Shown here: one piece after another, positions 16,980-24,050 of the stretch
How positions within the stretch are numbered: the first letter of the stretch is position 1
How the letters are laid out: each line of letters starts with the position of its first letter
Origin: Brevundimonas sp.
Lineage (GTDB): Bacteria; Pseudomonadota; Alphaproteobacteria; Caulobacterales; Caulobacteraceae
Assembly (NCBI GenBank): GCA_022712235.1
Contig: JALAGW010000292.1
Location: 1-35,466 of the forward strand
Length of the DNA: 35,466 nucleotides
Reading direction: 5' to 3'
Made by a program: the position numbers and the translations under genes
The notes under the pieces: generated by a model
What the model was told of the DNA's origin: nothing
Database searches by the model: none
What the model saw: the letters and a program-made list of their open reading frames with translations, nothing else

Positions 16980-18112
16980 GATTGGTCTTCTCCGTCCATA
17001 TCGCGCCAGCCCACGATGCGCAGGCCGTAGCCTTCCAGCGCCGTCGGATTGGGCCGCGTCGAGCTCATCACGATCATGTCCTTGACGCCGAGGTCGAGCA
17101 GAATCTGCGCCCCGACGCCATAGGCTTTCAGCGAACGATCCACGGCGGCGGGCTTGTCGGCGCCGCCCAGGCGCTCGGCCAGCCCCTGCAGCGCGGGGTC
17201 GCGCAGGAAGACGACGACCCCCGGACCGTCATTGGCGGTCAGGGCCTGCATGGCCGTCGGAATATAGTCCTGACGCGCCTCGACATGGCCCAGCAGGTCG
17301 GCGGCGAAGTCGATCTGGTGCATCCGCACCACGGTCGGCCTGGTCGGATCGATGTCGCCGCGCACCAGGGCGATGTGTTCGGCGCCCTCGATGGTGTTGC
17401 GATAGAGGATCAGCTTGAACGGCCCGCCGTGGACGCTCTCGAACGGGGTCTCCAGCACGCGCTCGACGAAGCGCTCGGTGCGGCGGCGATAGGCGATCAG
17501 GTCGGCGATGGTGCCGATCTTCAGGCCGTGCAGTTGGGCGAAGGCGATCAGGTCGGGCTTCCGCGCCATCTCGCAGTCGTCCTTGATGATCTCGCAGATC
17601 ACGCCTGACGGGTTCAGGCCGGCCATGCGGCTGATGTCGACGGCGGCCTCGGTATGGCCGGCGCGGACCAGAACGCCGCCGTCGCGCGCAACCAGGGGGA
17701 AGATGTGGCCGGGCGAGACGATGTCGTCGACCCCGCGCGTCGGGTCGGTCGCGACCTGCACCGTGTGCGAACGGTCGGCGGCGGAAATGCCGGTCGTCAC
17801 GCCCTCCCTGGCCTCGATCGAGACGGTGAAGGCGGTCTTCATGCTCTCGCGATTGTCGGCGGCCATCGGCGGCAGACGCAGCTGACGGGCGCGGTCGCCG
17901 GTCACGGCCAGACAGACCAGGCCGCGGGCATAGCGGATCATGAAGTTGATCTGGTCCGGCGTGGCGAACTGGGCCGGAATGACGATGTCGCCCTCGTTCT
18001 CGCGATCCTCGGCGTCCACCAGGATATAGGGACGACCGTTGCGGGCGTCTTCGAGAATGTCCTCGATCGGGCTGATCGGGCTGTCGGTATTGTGGACGGC
18101 CAGTTTCATCAT
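16976..18112 (-). CDS. ribB: 3,4-dihydroxy-2-butanone 4-phosphate synthase with degenerate GTP cyclohydrolase II domain
   Basis: The 378-residue protein is a RibBA-like fusion. The N-terminal RibB domain (residues 1 to about 210) makes the four-carbon riboflavin precursor from ribulose 5-phosphate; its active-site blocks [29 protein letters not shown] and GHTEAAVDI are intact. The C-terminal half has the GTP cyclohydrolase II fold ([25 protein letters not shown]) but no cysteines at all, so the zinc-binding CxxxxxxxCxC is gone ([12 protein letters not shown] replaces the usual region). It should therefore make no pyrimidine precursor, and a separate RibA must exist elsewhere. The start is the first of two tandem ATGs (18112), overlapping the ribE stop. 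Confidence 0.93.
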   Translation of the reverse strand: MMKLAVHNTDSPISPIEDILEDARNGRPYILVDAEDRENEGDIVIPAQFATPDQINFMIRYARGLVCLAVTGDRARQLRLPPMAADNRESMKTAFTVSIEAREGVTTGISAADRSHTVQVATDPTRGVDDIVSPGHIFPLVARDGGVLVRAGHTEAAVDISRMAGLNPSGVICEIIKDDCEMARKPDLIAFAQLHGLKIGTIADLIAYRRRTERFVERVLETPFESVHGGPFKLILYRNTIEGAEHIALVRGDIDPTRPTVVRMHQIDFAADLLGHVEARQDYIPTAMQALTANDGPGVVVFLRDPALQGLAERLGGADKPAAVDRSLKAYGVGAQILLDLGVKDMIVMSSTRPNPTALEGYGLRIVGWRDMDGEDQS

Positions 18113-18699
18113 GCGGTCTCCTGCCACCGCGCGAGGTAGCGCGCCAGCATGTCGATCTCCAGGTTGACCTTGTCGCCGACCTTCAGGCCGCCGAGCGTGG
18201 TCGCATCCCACGTGTGCGGAATGATGTTCACGTCAAAGCGGCGCTCATGCACCCCATTCACGGTCAGGGAAACCCCATCGACGGTGATTGAGCCCTTCGG
18301 CGCGATAAATCGGTGCAAAGGCGCTGGCACCTCGATCACGATGCGGTGCGATCCGCCTTCAGGGGTGATGGAGACGACCTCGCCCAGGCCGTCGACGTGG
18401 CCCGAGACGATATGGCCGCCCAGTTCGTCGCCCAGCCTGGCCGCGCGCTCCAGATTGACGCGGGTGTTCTCGGCCCAGTCGCCCAGCTTCGTCTTCGACA
18501 GGGTCTCGCCCGAGACCTCGACGGCGAACCAGCCCTCGCCCTTTTCCGTGACCGTCAGGCAGCAGCCCGCGTGGCTGATGGAGGCGCCGAGGTCGATGGT
18601 CGCCGTGTCCCACACGGTTTCGATCTCATAGCGACGGTCGCGGTTGGTTTGGCGGACGCTGCGGACGCGGCCGATGTCGGTGACGATGCCGGTGAACAT
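18109..18699 (-). CDS. ribE: Riboflavin synthase alpha subunit
   Basis: RibE dismutates two lumazine molecules to riboflavin. The 196-residue protein has two tandem lumazine-binding domains: MFTGIVTDIGRV at the N-terminus with the catalytic SHAGCCLTV, and LGGHIVSGHVDGLGEV followed by GVSLTVNGVHERRFDVNIIPHT in the second. It sits between ribD and ribB in the riboflavin gene series and is preceded by a 77-bp gap with a terminator-like hairpin and a leader motif shared with gor. GGAG about seven bases before the ATG supports the start. No FMN riboswitch is visible upstream. Confidence 0.96.
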   Translation of the reverse strand: MFTGIVTDIGRVRSVRQTNRDRRYEIETVWDTATIDLGASISHAGCCLTVTEKGEGWFAVEVSGETLSKTKLGDWAENTRVNLERAARLGDELGGHIVSGHVDGLGEVVSITPEGGSHRIVIEVPAPLHRFIAPKGSITVDGVSLTVNGVHERRFDVNIIPHTWDATTLGGLKVGDKVNLEIDMLARYLARWQETA

Positions 18700-18717
18700 G
18701 AAAGCTCCGGTCCCTTC

Positions 18718-18758
18718 GGACCCAAAAAACAGAGTCTAATTAGTCTAATTCGTCTGAA
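18718..18758 (-). promoter_or_regulatory. Leader motif of ribE, shared with gor
   Basis: Read on the minus strand, this stretch contains three AGAC units at 9-base spacing (AGACGAATT, AGACTAATT, AGACTCTG) followed by a six-T tract and GTCCGA. An ungapped alignment to the region before gor (29221-29262) gives about 27 identities in 33 bases, including CTCTGTTTTTT. Confidence 0.5.
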
Positions 18759-18759
18759 A

Positions 18760-18786
18760 TCGCGCCTGAGGAGGCGTCAGGCGCGA
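18760..18786 (-). terminator. Hairpin containing the ribD stop codon
   Basis: TCGCGCCTGA (18760-18769) pairs perfectly with TCAGGCGCGA (18777-18786) around seven bases; the ribD TGA lies in the stem. Only three T follow on the minus strand, so it may attenuate rather than fully stop transcription into ribE. Confidence 0.6.
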
Positions 18787-19538
18787 ACGTAGCGTTCCCA
18801 CAGGTCGTCTCCGACAGGCTCGACGCCCAGACGACGGAACTTGGGGGCGTCGGCCAGCTTTGCAAGCGCCACCGACGCCACGCAGGGCCCGCCCTCCCCG
18901 CCCAGCAGGAGCGGGGCGCGGAACCATTCGATAGCGGCCACCACGCCCGCCTGCAGAAAGGACGCGGCGACACGGCCCCCGCCCTCGATCAACAACGAGG
19001 TGACGCCGCGCGCGGTCAGGGCGTCGAGGACGGCGGCGATGGCGGGACGGCCGTCGTCTGCGGCAACCGTGAGGACTTCGGCGTGACCGATGGCGCGGGG
19101 CTGGGCTGTGGTGAGGATCAGGGTGCTGCCGGATGCGACCTTGGCCGTTGCGGGGGTCCGCAGACGACTGTCGAGGACGATCCTCAACGGATTCCTTCTC
19201 CCCTCGGGGGAGAAGGTGGGCGGCGAAGCCGCTCGGATGAGGGGGACGCCGGATGCGGACTGGACGTCTGACGATGAGCGCGCTGAAACCGCCCCCTCAT
19301 CCGTCATGCTCCGCACGACACCTTCTCCCCCCAGGGGAGAAGGGAAGAGGCGCACGGTCAGTTCGGGATCGTCGGCCAGCACGGTCTCGACCCCGACCAG
19401 GATGGCGTCATGGCTCGCGCGCAGGCGGTGCCCCTGCTGACGGGCTTCGGGTCCGGTGATCCACTGGCTTTCGCCCGTGGCTGTGGCGATGCGGCCGTCG
19501 AGCGACGTGGCCAGCTTCAGGGTGACGCGCGGGCGCAT
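18777..19538 (-). CDS. ribD: RibD-type reductase domain protein, lacking the deaminase domain and carrying an insert
   Basis: The 253-residue protein matches only the C-terminal reductase half of RibD, the NADPH-dependent step after deamination in riboflavin synthesis: RVTLKLATSLDGRIAT, GESQWITGPEAR, DAILVGVETVLADDPELTVR, RNPLRIVLDSRLRTP and SLLIEGGGRVAASFL. The roughly 145-residue zinc deaminase domain (HAE and PCxxxGxxxPC motifs) is absent; the ATG overlaps the nrdR stop by one base, leaving no room for it. Residues 65-114 are an extra block of about 50 residues coded by a palindromic element (19194-19343) and fall where the family normally has a short loop. The deaminase must be encoded elsewhere if the pathway works. 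Confidence 0.88.
   Translation of the reverse strand: MRPRVTLKLATSLDGRIATATGESQWITGPEARQQGHRLRASHDAILVGVETVLADDPELTVRLFPSPLGGEGVVRSMTDEGAVSARSSSDVQSASGVPLIRAASPPTFSPEGRRNPLRIVLDSRLRTPATAKVASGSTLILTTAQPRAIGHAEVLTVAADDGRPAIAAVLDALTARGVTSLLIEGGGRVAASFLQAGVVAAIEWFRAPLLLGGEGGPCVASVALAKLADAPKFRRLGVEPVGDDLWERYVRA
19194..19343. repeat. 150-bp double-palindromic element inserted in frame in ribD
   Basis: Two 23-bp hairpins bound the element: CCTTCTCCCC/GGGGGAGAAGG at 19194-19216 and again, inverted, at 19321-19343. Inside them GGATGAGGGGG (19235-19245) and CCCCCTCATCC (19292-19302) are exact reverse complements, so the whole element is a large imperfect palindrome of nested palindromes. Its 150 bp equal 50 codons with no stop in the ribD frame. 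It resembles dispersed intergenic palindromic repeats of Alphaproteobacteria. Confidence 0.8.
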
Positions 19539-20014
19539 CAGCGCGGGTCGTCGGGCTTGGTCTCGTCGAAGCCCTCGTCGCCGAGGAATTTGGCGAAGTC
19601 GCCCGTGTGACGGAAGTCCTTGTAAACCGAGGCGTAGCGGACATAGGCGACCTCATCGACCGACTTCAGCGCCTTCATGATGAAGTCGCCGACGATGTGC
19701 GAGGGGATCTCGGTCTCGCCCAGGCTTTCCAGCTGGCGCACGATGCGGCTGACCAGCAGCTCGACCTGATCGGGCTGGACGGGACGTTTGCGCAGGGCGA
19801 TGCCCAGCGAGCGTTCCAGCTTGTCGCGGTCGAAGGGGGTGCGGCGGCCGTTCCGTTTCAGGATGACCAGTTCGCGCAGCTGCACCCGCTCGAAGGTGGT
19901 GAAGCGCCCGTTGCACTGCGGACAGGACCGACGGCGGCGGATGGCCGCGCCGTCGTCAGACGGGCGGCTGTCCTTGACCTGGGTGTCGGCGTTTCCGCAG
20001 AAGGGGCACTTCAT
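19538..20014 (-). CDS. nrdR: Transcriptional repressor NrdR
   Basis: NrdR represses ribonucleotide reductase genes in response to nucleotide levels. The 158-residue protein has an N-terminal zinc ribbon (CPFCGN and CPQCNGRF, Cys3/6/31/34) and an ATP-cone domain beginning [17 protein letters not shown] and including [12 protein letters not shown] and [13 protein letters not shown]. It lies 12 bp after glyA and overlaps ribD by one base; glyA-nrdR-rib is a recurring alphaproteobacterial order. No NrdR boxes are seen in the window, so its targets lie elsewhere. Confidence 0.97.
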   Translation of the reverse strand: MKCPFCGNADTQVKDSRPSDDGAAIRRRRSCPQCNGRFTTFERVQLRELVILKRNGRRTPFDRDKLERSLGIALRKRPVQPDQVELLVSRIVRQLESLGETEIPSHIVGDFIMKALKSVDEVAYVRYASVYKDFRHTGDFAKFLGDEGFDETKPDDPR

Positions 20015-20026
20015 ACAGTCGGCCTC

Positions 20027-21310
20027 TTAGCGATAGATGGGGAAGCGCGCGGTCAGTTCGCGCACCTGGGCGGCCACGCCCGCGACGACGGCCGGATCGG
20101 CTTCGTCGCCGCCGTTCATCGAGGAGACGACGTCGGCGATCCAGTGACCGATCTGCTTGAACTCTTCCTCGCCGAAGCCGCGCGTGGTGCCCGCCGGGGT
20201 GCCCAGACGAACGCCCGAGGTGACGGTGAAGGGCGCGGTGTCGAACGGCACGCCGTTCTTGTTGCAGGTCATCAGGGCCTTCTCGAGCTCATGCTCGGTG
20301 GCCTTGCCGGTCACGCCCTTGGGACGCAGATCGACCAGCATCAGGTGGCTGTCCGTGCCGCCCGAGACGATGGCCAGGCCGCGCTCGACCAGAACGGCGG
20401 CCAGGGCCTGGGCGTTCTTCACGACCTGCTGGGCGTAGCCCTTGAACTCGGGCTTCAGCGCTTCACCAAAGGCCACGGCCTTGGCGGCGATGACGTGCTC
20501 CAGCGGGCCGCCCTGCAGGCCGGGGAAGACGGCCGAGTTGATCTTCTTGCCCAGGTCGACGTCGTTGGACAGGATCATGCCGCCGCGCGGGCCGCGCAGG
20601 GTCTTGTGCGTCGTGGTGGTGACGACGTGGGCGTGCGGGATCGGGTCGGGATAGACGCCGCCGGCGATCAGACCGGCGTAGTGGGCCATGTCGACCATCA
20701 GATAGGCGCCGACCGAATCCGCGATCTCGCGGAAGCGCTTGAAGTCGATATGACGGCTGTAGGCCGAGGCGCCGGCCAGGATCAGCTTGGGCTTTTCCTT
20801 CTGGGCCATTTCGGCGACGTGGTCATAGTCGATCAGATGGGTGTCTTCCGACACCTTGTAGGTCACGGGGCGGAACCACTTGCCCGACTGGTTGGCGGGC
20901 GAGCCATGCGTCAGGTGACCGCCGCAGGCCAGGTCCATGCCCAGGAAGGTGTCGCCGGGCTGCAGCAGGGTGAAGAAGACGGCCTGGTTGGCCTGGGCGC
21001 CCGAGTGGGGTTGGACGTTGGCGAAGGCGGCGCCGAACAGCTCCTTGGCGCGCTCGCGGGCCAGGTCCTCGGTGACGTCCACAAACTCGCAGCCGCCATA
21101 GTAGCGACGGCCCGGATAGCCCTCGGCGTACTTGTTGGTCAGGACCGAGCCTTGCGCGTCCAGCACCGCCTGCGAGACGATGTTTTCCGAAGCGATCAGC
21201 TCGATCTGCTCCTTCTGGCGGCCAAGCTCGCCCTGGATGCCCTTGAAGATCGCCGGATCAGCGTCGGCGAGGCTCTTGGAGAAGTAGGCGTCGTGGGTGA
21301 AGGCGGTCAC
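20027..21310 (-). CDS. glyA: Serine hydroxymethyltransferase
   Basis: GlyA converts serine and tetrahydrofolate to glycine and 5,10-methylene-tetrahydrofolate, the main one-carbon source; glycine also feeds the neighbouring hemA reaction. The 427-residue PLP enzyme has [41 protein letters not shown] and the PLP-lysine motif [14 protein letters not shown] (Lys236). The start is GTG at 21308-21310; the ribosome binding site is weak. It heads the long leftward gene series and is divergent from the IPTL-CTERM gene, with promoters expected in the 177-bp gap. Confidence 0.97.
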   Translation of the reverse strand: MTAFTHDAYFSKSLADADPAIFKGIQGELGRQKEQIELIASENIVSQAVLDAQGSVLTNKYAEGYPGRRYYGGCEFVDVTEDLARERAKELFGAAFANVQPHSGAQANQAVFFTLLQPGDTFLGMDLACGGHLTHGSPANQSGKWFRPVTYKVSEDTHLIDYDHVAEMAQKEKPKLILAGASAYSRHIDFKRFREIADSVGAYLMVDMAHYAGLIAGGVYPDPIPHAHVVTTTTHKTLRGPRGGMILSNDVDLGKKINSAVFPGLQGGPLEHVIAAKAVAFGEALKPEFKGYAQQVVKNAQALAAVLVERGLAIVSGGTDSHLMLVDLRPKGVTGKATEHELEKALMTCNKNGVPFDTAPFTVTSGVRLGTPAGTTRGFGEEEFKQIGHWIADVVSSMNGGDEADPAVVAGVAAQVRELTARFPIYR

Positions 21311-21487
21311 TGGCGGGCATCCCGAAGGCTGGAGCGAAAACGGCGCCCCTATCTAGGCCGCGCCGCCGAACACCACAACATCTAGTGGCCGGGTCCCCAT
21401 AACCCGCTCCAGCATATCAATGTTACAATTTTAGTGCGTCAAATAACGTCAAGCTTTAAGGTGCCCGCCAAATCAGGGGGAACCACC

Positions 21488-22237
21488 ATGAAGCAGTTGA
21501 TCGGATACGCCGTTGCGGCGTTGGGCCTTATCGCGACCCAGGCGGCTGCGGCCCCGGTCACCTATTACGTACAGAGCGAGCCCTATACCGCGATCACCAA
21601 CGCCACGGCCTGCCCGGTCGGGGTGTGCAAGGCCTATGGCGCGGGCCAGCGGCTGAGCGGGACGATCACCTTCTTCGGTCCGCTGGACCCCGACCTTGAC
21701 GTTGTGACGGACGACGTCGGCCATATGATCGACGATTTCCAGCTCAGCGACGGCCAGAACACCTACACCCTGCTGAACGCCGGCGTTCCTGACCCGAACA
21801 TGGTCATCAACTTCGCCAATGTCAGCACCGACGCCAGCGGCGTCATCACGGCCTTCGAGTTCAAGTTCGACCGGACGAACGGCGCGCCTTACAGCGTTTC
21901 GGTGATGCCGTCGAACGACCTCCAGACGCGCGTATCGACGATCTATTTCACCTCGATCCACCCTGCGGTTTCGGTCGACAACAACGCCCGATGCACGGCC
22001 CGTGGAACCGTCAGCAATGCGCCCACCAACTCGCCGGGCGCCGGCTGCATTCAGACGACCGTCATCCCGGCCGAGGGCGCTTCTCAAGCTCAAGCCGGCA
22101 CAGTCACCATGTCGCTCACCCCGCCCGCGCCGCCCGCGCCGGTGCCGACCCTGTCGGAATGGGCGATGATCCTGCTGGGCGCGCTGCTGGCTGGCGGGGC
22201 GGCGCTGCACCTGCAACGGCGTCGCCAGACGGCCTGA
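21488..22237 (+). CDS. Secreted protein with IPTL-CTERM sorting signal
   Basis: A 249-residue exported protein. The signal peptide is MKQLIGYAVAALGLIATQAAAA. The body is beta-rich with an AP-rich linker near residue 212, and the C-terminus has the tripartite anchor typical of IPTL-CTERM: VPTLSEWAMILL, a hydrophobic stretch GALLAGGAALHL and basic QRRRQ. This family is thought to be processed at the envelope by an exosortase-like system, but none is encoded here. Two cysteine pairs (ACPVGVC, ARC...GC) may form disulfides. The start ATG 21488 has GGGGGAA upstream; an earlier in-frame start at 21434 is rejected because it would bury the signal peptide. Function unknown. Confidence 0.85.
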   Translation: MKQLIGYAVAALGLIATQAAAAPVTYYVQSEPYTAITNATACPVGVCKAYGAGQRLSGTITFFGPLDPDLDVVTDDVGHMIDDFQLSDGQNTYTLLNAGVPDPNMVINFANVSTDASGVITAFEFKFDRTNGAPYSVSVMPSNDLQTRVSTIYFTSIHPAVSVDNNARCTARGTVSNAPTNSPGAGCIQTTVIPAEGASQAQAGTVTMSLTPPAPPAPVPTLSEWAMILLGALLAGGAALHLQRRRQTA

Positions 22238-22247
22238 CGCCAAAGGG

Positions 22248-22433
22248 TCAGCGACGGGTCGCCAGGGCGCGTTTCAGCTTGGCGATGGCGACCCGTTCGA
22301 CGGCGCGTGGCTCCAGAGCCGGGCCCATGGCGGAGACCTCGACGCCCGTGGCCGTGTGGACGGCCGAGCATTTCACATAGGTCCCGTTGCGGACGAACTC
22401 GACGATGACTTCGCCCAGTTCGGCGTCCTGCAT
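22248..22433 (-). CDS. Small conserved protein, DUF6898-like
   Basis: A 61-residue protein (GEVIVEFVRNGTYVKCSAVHT, then ATGVEVSAMGPALEPRAVERVAIAKLKRAL). The beta-strand start followed by a C-terminal helix with regular Ala/Leu/Lys spacing resembles DUF6898-type small alphaproteobacterial proteins. Its ATG (22431-22433) overlaps the hemA stop by one base (TGATG), so it is translationally coupled to hemA. Function unknown. Confidence 0.72.
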   Translation of the reverse strand: MQDAELGEVIVEFVRNGTYVKCSAVHTATGVEVSAMGPALEPRAVERVAIAKLKRALATRR

Positions 22434-23659
22434 CAGGCGGCGACCGGACGACGCGCCACGTTGCAGTGCGAGAACAGCCTGTCCATCGCGTCGACCAGCT
22501 TGTCGATCATGCCGTCGTCATGGTTCGGCGACGGGGTGAAGCGCAGGCGCTCGGTCCCCTTGGGCACGGTCGGATAGTTGATCGGCTGGACGTAGATGCC
22601 GAAATCTTCCAGCAGCATGTCCGAGATCAGCTTGCAGTGAACCGGGTTGCCGACGTGGACCGGGACGATGTGGCTGACGCTGGGCAGGACCGGGATGCCG
22701 GCCTCGAGCAGGCGGCGCTTCAGGGTCTCGGCGCGCTCCTGATGGGCGACGCGCAGTTCCGGGTGGGCCTTAAGGTGGCGCACCGAGGCCAGGGCGCCGG
22801 CGGTCAGGGCGGGCGGCAGGCTGGTGGTGAAGATGAAGCCCGAGGCCCAGCTGCGCACCGCGTCCACGATCACCGCGTCGGCGGCGATGTAGCCGCCCAT
22901 GACGCCGATGGCCTTACCCAGGGTGCATTCGATGATGTCGATGCCGTCCAGAACGCCGTCGCGTTCGGCCACGCCCGCGCCGGTTTCGCCGTAGAGGCCG
23001 ACCGCGTGGACTTCGTCCAGATAGGTCATGGCGCCATACTTCCTGGCCAGGGCGATGGTGCCGGCGATGTCGGCGATGTCGCCGTCCATCGAATAGACGC
23101 TCTCGAAGGCGATCAGCTTGGGCGCGCCCAGCGGCGCGGCGGCCAGCAGTTCCTCGAGGTGCTCAAGGTCGTTGTGGCGGAAGATGTGGCGCGGACCGCC
23201 GCCGTGGCGGATGCCCTCGATCATCGAGGCGTGGTTCAGGGCGTCGGAGAAGATGATCAGGCCCGGCAGAATCTTCTGCAGGGTCGACAGCGTCGCCTCA
23301 TTGGCCACATAGCCCGAGGTGAACAGCAGGGCCGCTTCCTTCTGGTGCCAGCTGGCCAGCTCGGCTTCCAGATCGACCGCCGAACGGGTGGTGCCGGAGA
23401 TGTTGCGCGTGCCGCCGGCGCCCGCGCCCACGGCCTCGATCTCGGCCGTCATGGCCTCGACCACGACCGGATGCTGGCCCATGCCCAGATAGTCATTGGA
23501 GCACCAGACCACGACGTCCTGTTCGGAGCCGTCCTCGCGGCGGCGCACCGCCTGCGGGAACTGACCGCGCACGCGCTTCAGATCGGCGAAGACGCGATAG
23601 CGACCCTCGCTGCGGACCTGCTCGACCGAGTTTTGAAAGGCGGACTTATAGTCGAACAA
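22433..23659 (-). CDS. hemA: 5-aminolevulinate synthase
   Basis: HemA condenses glycine and succinyl-CoA to 5-aminolevulinate, the first step of heme synthesis by the Shemin pathway of Alphaproteobacteria. The protein starts FDYKSAF and contains [34 protein letters not shown] and the PLP-lysine motif [14 protein letters not shown]. With TTG at 23657-23659 as the start, the PLP lysine is residue 249, close to its position in known bacterial enzymes, and the length is 408. A longer frame to 23725 has no family similarity. A Fur-like site lies about 100 bp upstream, and a small gene is coupled downstream. Confidence 0.96.
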   Translation of the reverse strand: MFDYKSAFQNSVEQVRSEGRYRVFADLKRVRGQFPQAVRRREDGSEQDVVVWCSNDYLGMGQHPVVVEAMTAEIEAVGAGAGGTRNISGTTRSAVDLEAELASWHQKEAALLFTSGYVANEATLSTLQKILPGLIIFSDALNHASMIEGIRHGGGPRHIFRHNDLEHLEELLAAAPLGAPKLIAFESVYSMDGDIADIAGTIALARKYGAMTYLDEVHAVGLYGETGAGVAERDGVLDGIDIIECTLGKAIGVMGGYIAADAVIVDAVRSWASGFIFTTSLPPALTAGALASVRHLKAHPELRVAHQERAETLKRRLLEAGIPVLPSVSHIVPVHVGNPVHCKLISDMLLEDFGIYVQPINYPTVPKGTERLRFTPSPNHDDGMIDKLVDAMDRLFSHCNVARRPVAA

Positions 23660-23760
23660 GACGGCAGTTCTTTCGCTTATACAGCTTTCCCCGCCTAATT
23701 GCGCTCGCCGCCCGGCGTTGTCCATGTTCTGGGCCGGACAAAACGTCTCAACCCCTTAAT

Positions 23761-23775
23761 TGATAACGGTTCTCA
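23761..23775. promoter_or_regulatory. Candidate Fur box upstream of hemA
   Basis: TGATAAC-G-GTTCTCA at 23761-23775 is a 7-1-7 inverted repeat with one mismatch between arms. Against the Fur pattern TGATAAT-N-ATTATCA it matches 11 of 14 positions. It lies about 100 bp before the hemA start on the promoter side. Confidence 0.5.
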
Positions 23776-23785
23776 TTTTAGTTGG

Positions 23786-23883
23786 CCCGCGGTCGTCGGC
23801 CCTGCGGGACCTCCCGACCCGACGCGGGCCGCGTGGTCGCCCGCGGTCGTCGGCCCTGCGGGACCTCCCGACCCGACGCGGGC
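23786..23883. repeat. Two direct copies of a 44-bp GC-rich repeat
   Basis: The 44 bp at 23786-23829 recur exactly at 23840-23883 after a 10-bp spacer (period 54). Each copy starts CCCGCGGTCGTCGG and ends GACCCGACGCGGGC, so its ends are partly complementary and could form a hairpin. Confidence 0.85.
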
Positions 23884-23894
23884 TGTTTGTCGCC

Positions 23895-24009
23895 GTCATC
23901 CCGGGGCGGCGTAGCCGAACCCGGGACCCAGGCGGTGGATGACAGGCAACGTCACGCCAAGACTGAGCGCCTGGATCCCGGCTCTCCGCTTCGCTTCGGC
24001 CGGGATGAC
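23895..24009. repeat. 115-bp dispersed palindromic element
   Basis: The ends GTCATCCCGG (23895-23904) and CCGGGATGAC (24000-24009) are exact inverted repeats, and inner CCGGGACCCAGGCG pairs with CGCCTGGATCCCGG apart from one mismatch. This looks like an intergenic palindromic repeat common in alphaproteobacterial genomes. Confidence 0.75.
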
Positions 24010-24050
24010 TGCAGTGCAAGAGCCAGGAGCGCCTTTCCCGGCTCGGCCCA

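Larger units (their letters stand above)
23660..24050. other. Intergenic region between hemA and the sialidase-like gene
   Basis: A 391-bp gap without a gene. From hemA outward it holds a candidate Fur box (23761-23775), two copies of a 44-bp direct repeat (23786-23829, 23840-23883) and a 115-bp palindromic element (23895-24009). Read leftward the palindromes may end transcription from the sialidase-like gene. Confidence 0.7.

Noticed and set aside
18700-18776. Possible FMN riboswitch before ribE
   Set aside because: The gap is only 77 bp and lacks the conserved RFN-element segments; it holds a hairpin and the AGAC motif instead.
19607-21385. A 592-codon plus-strand open frame
   Set aside because: Antisense to nrdR and glyA, both strongly conserved.
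23786-24009. CRISPR array
   Set aside because: Only two copies of the 44-bp unit with a 10-bp spacer, and no cas genes; the second element is a different palindrome.
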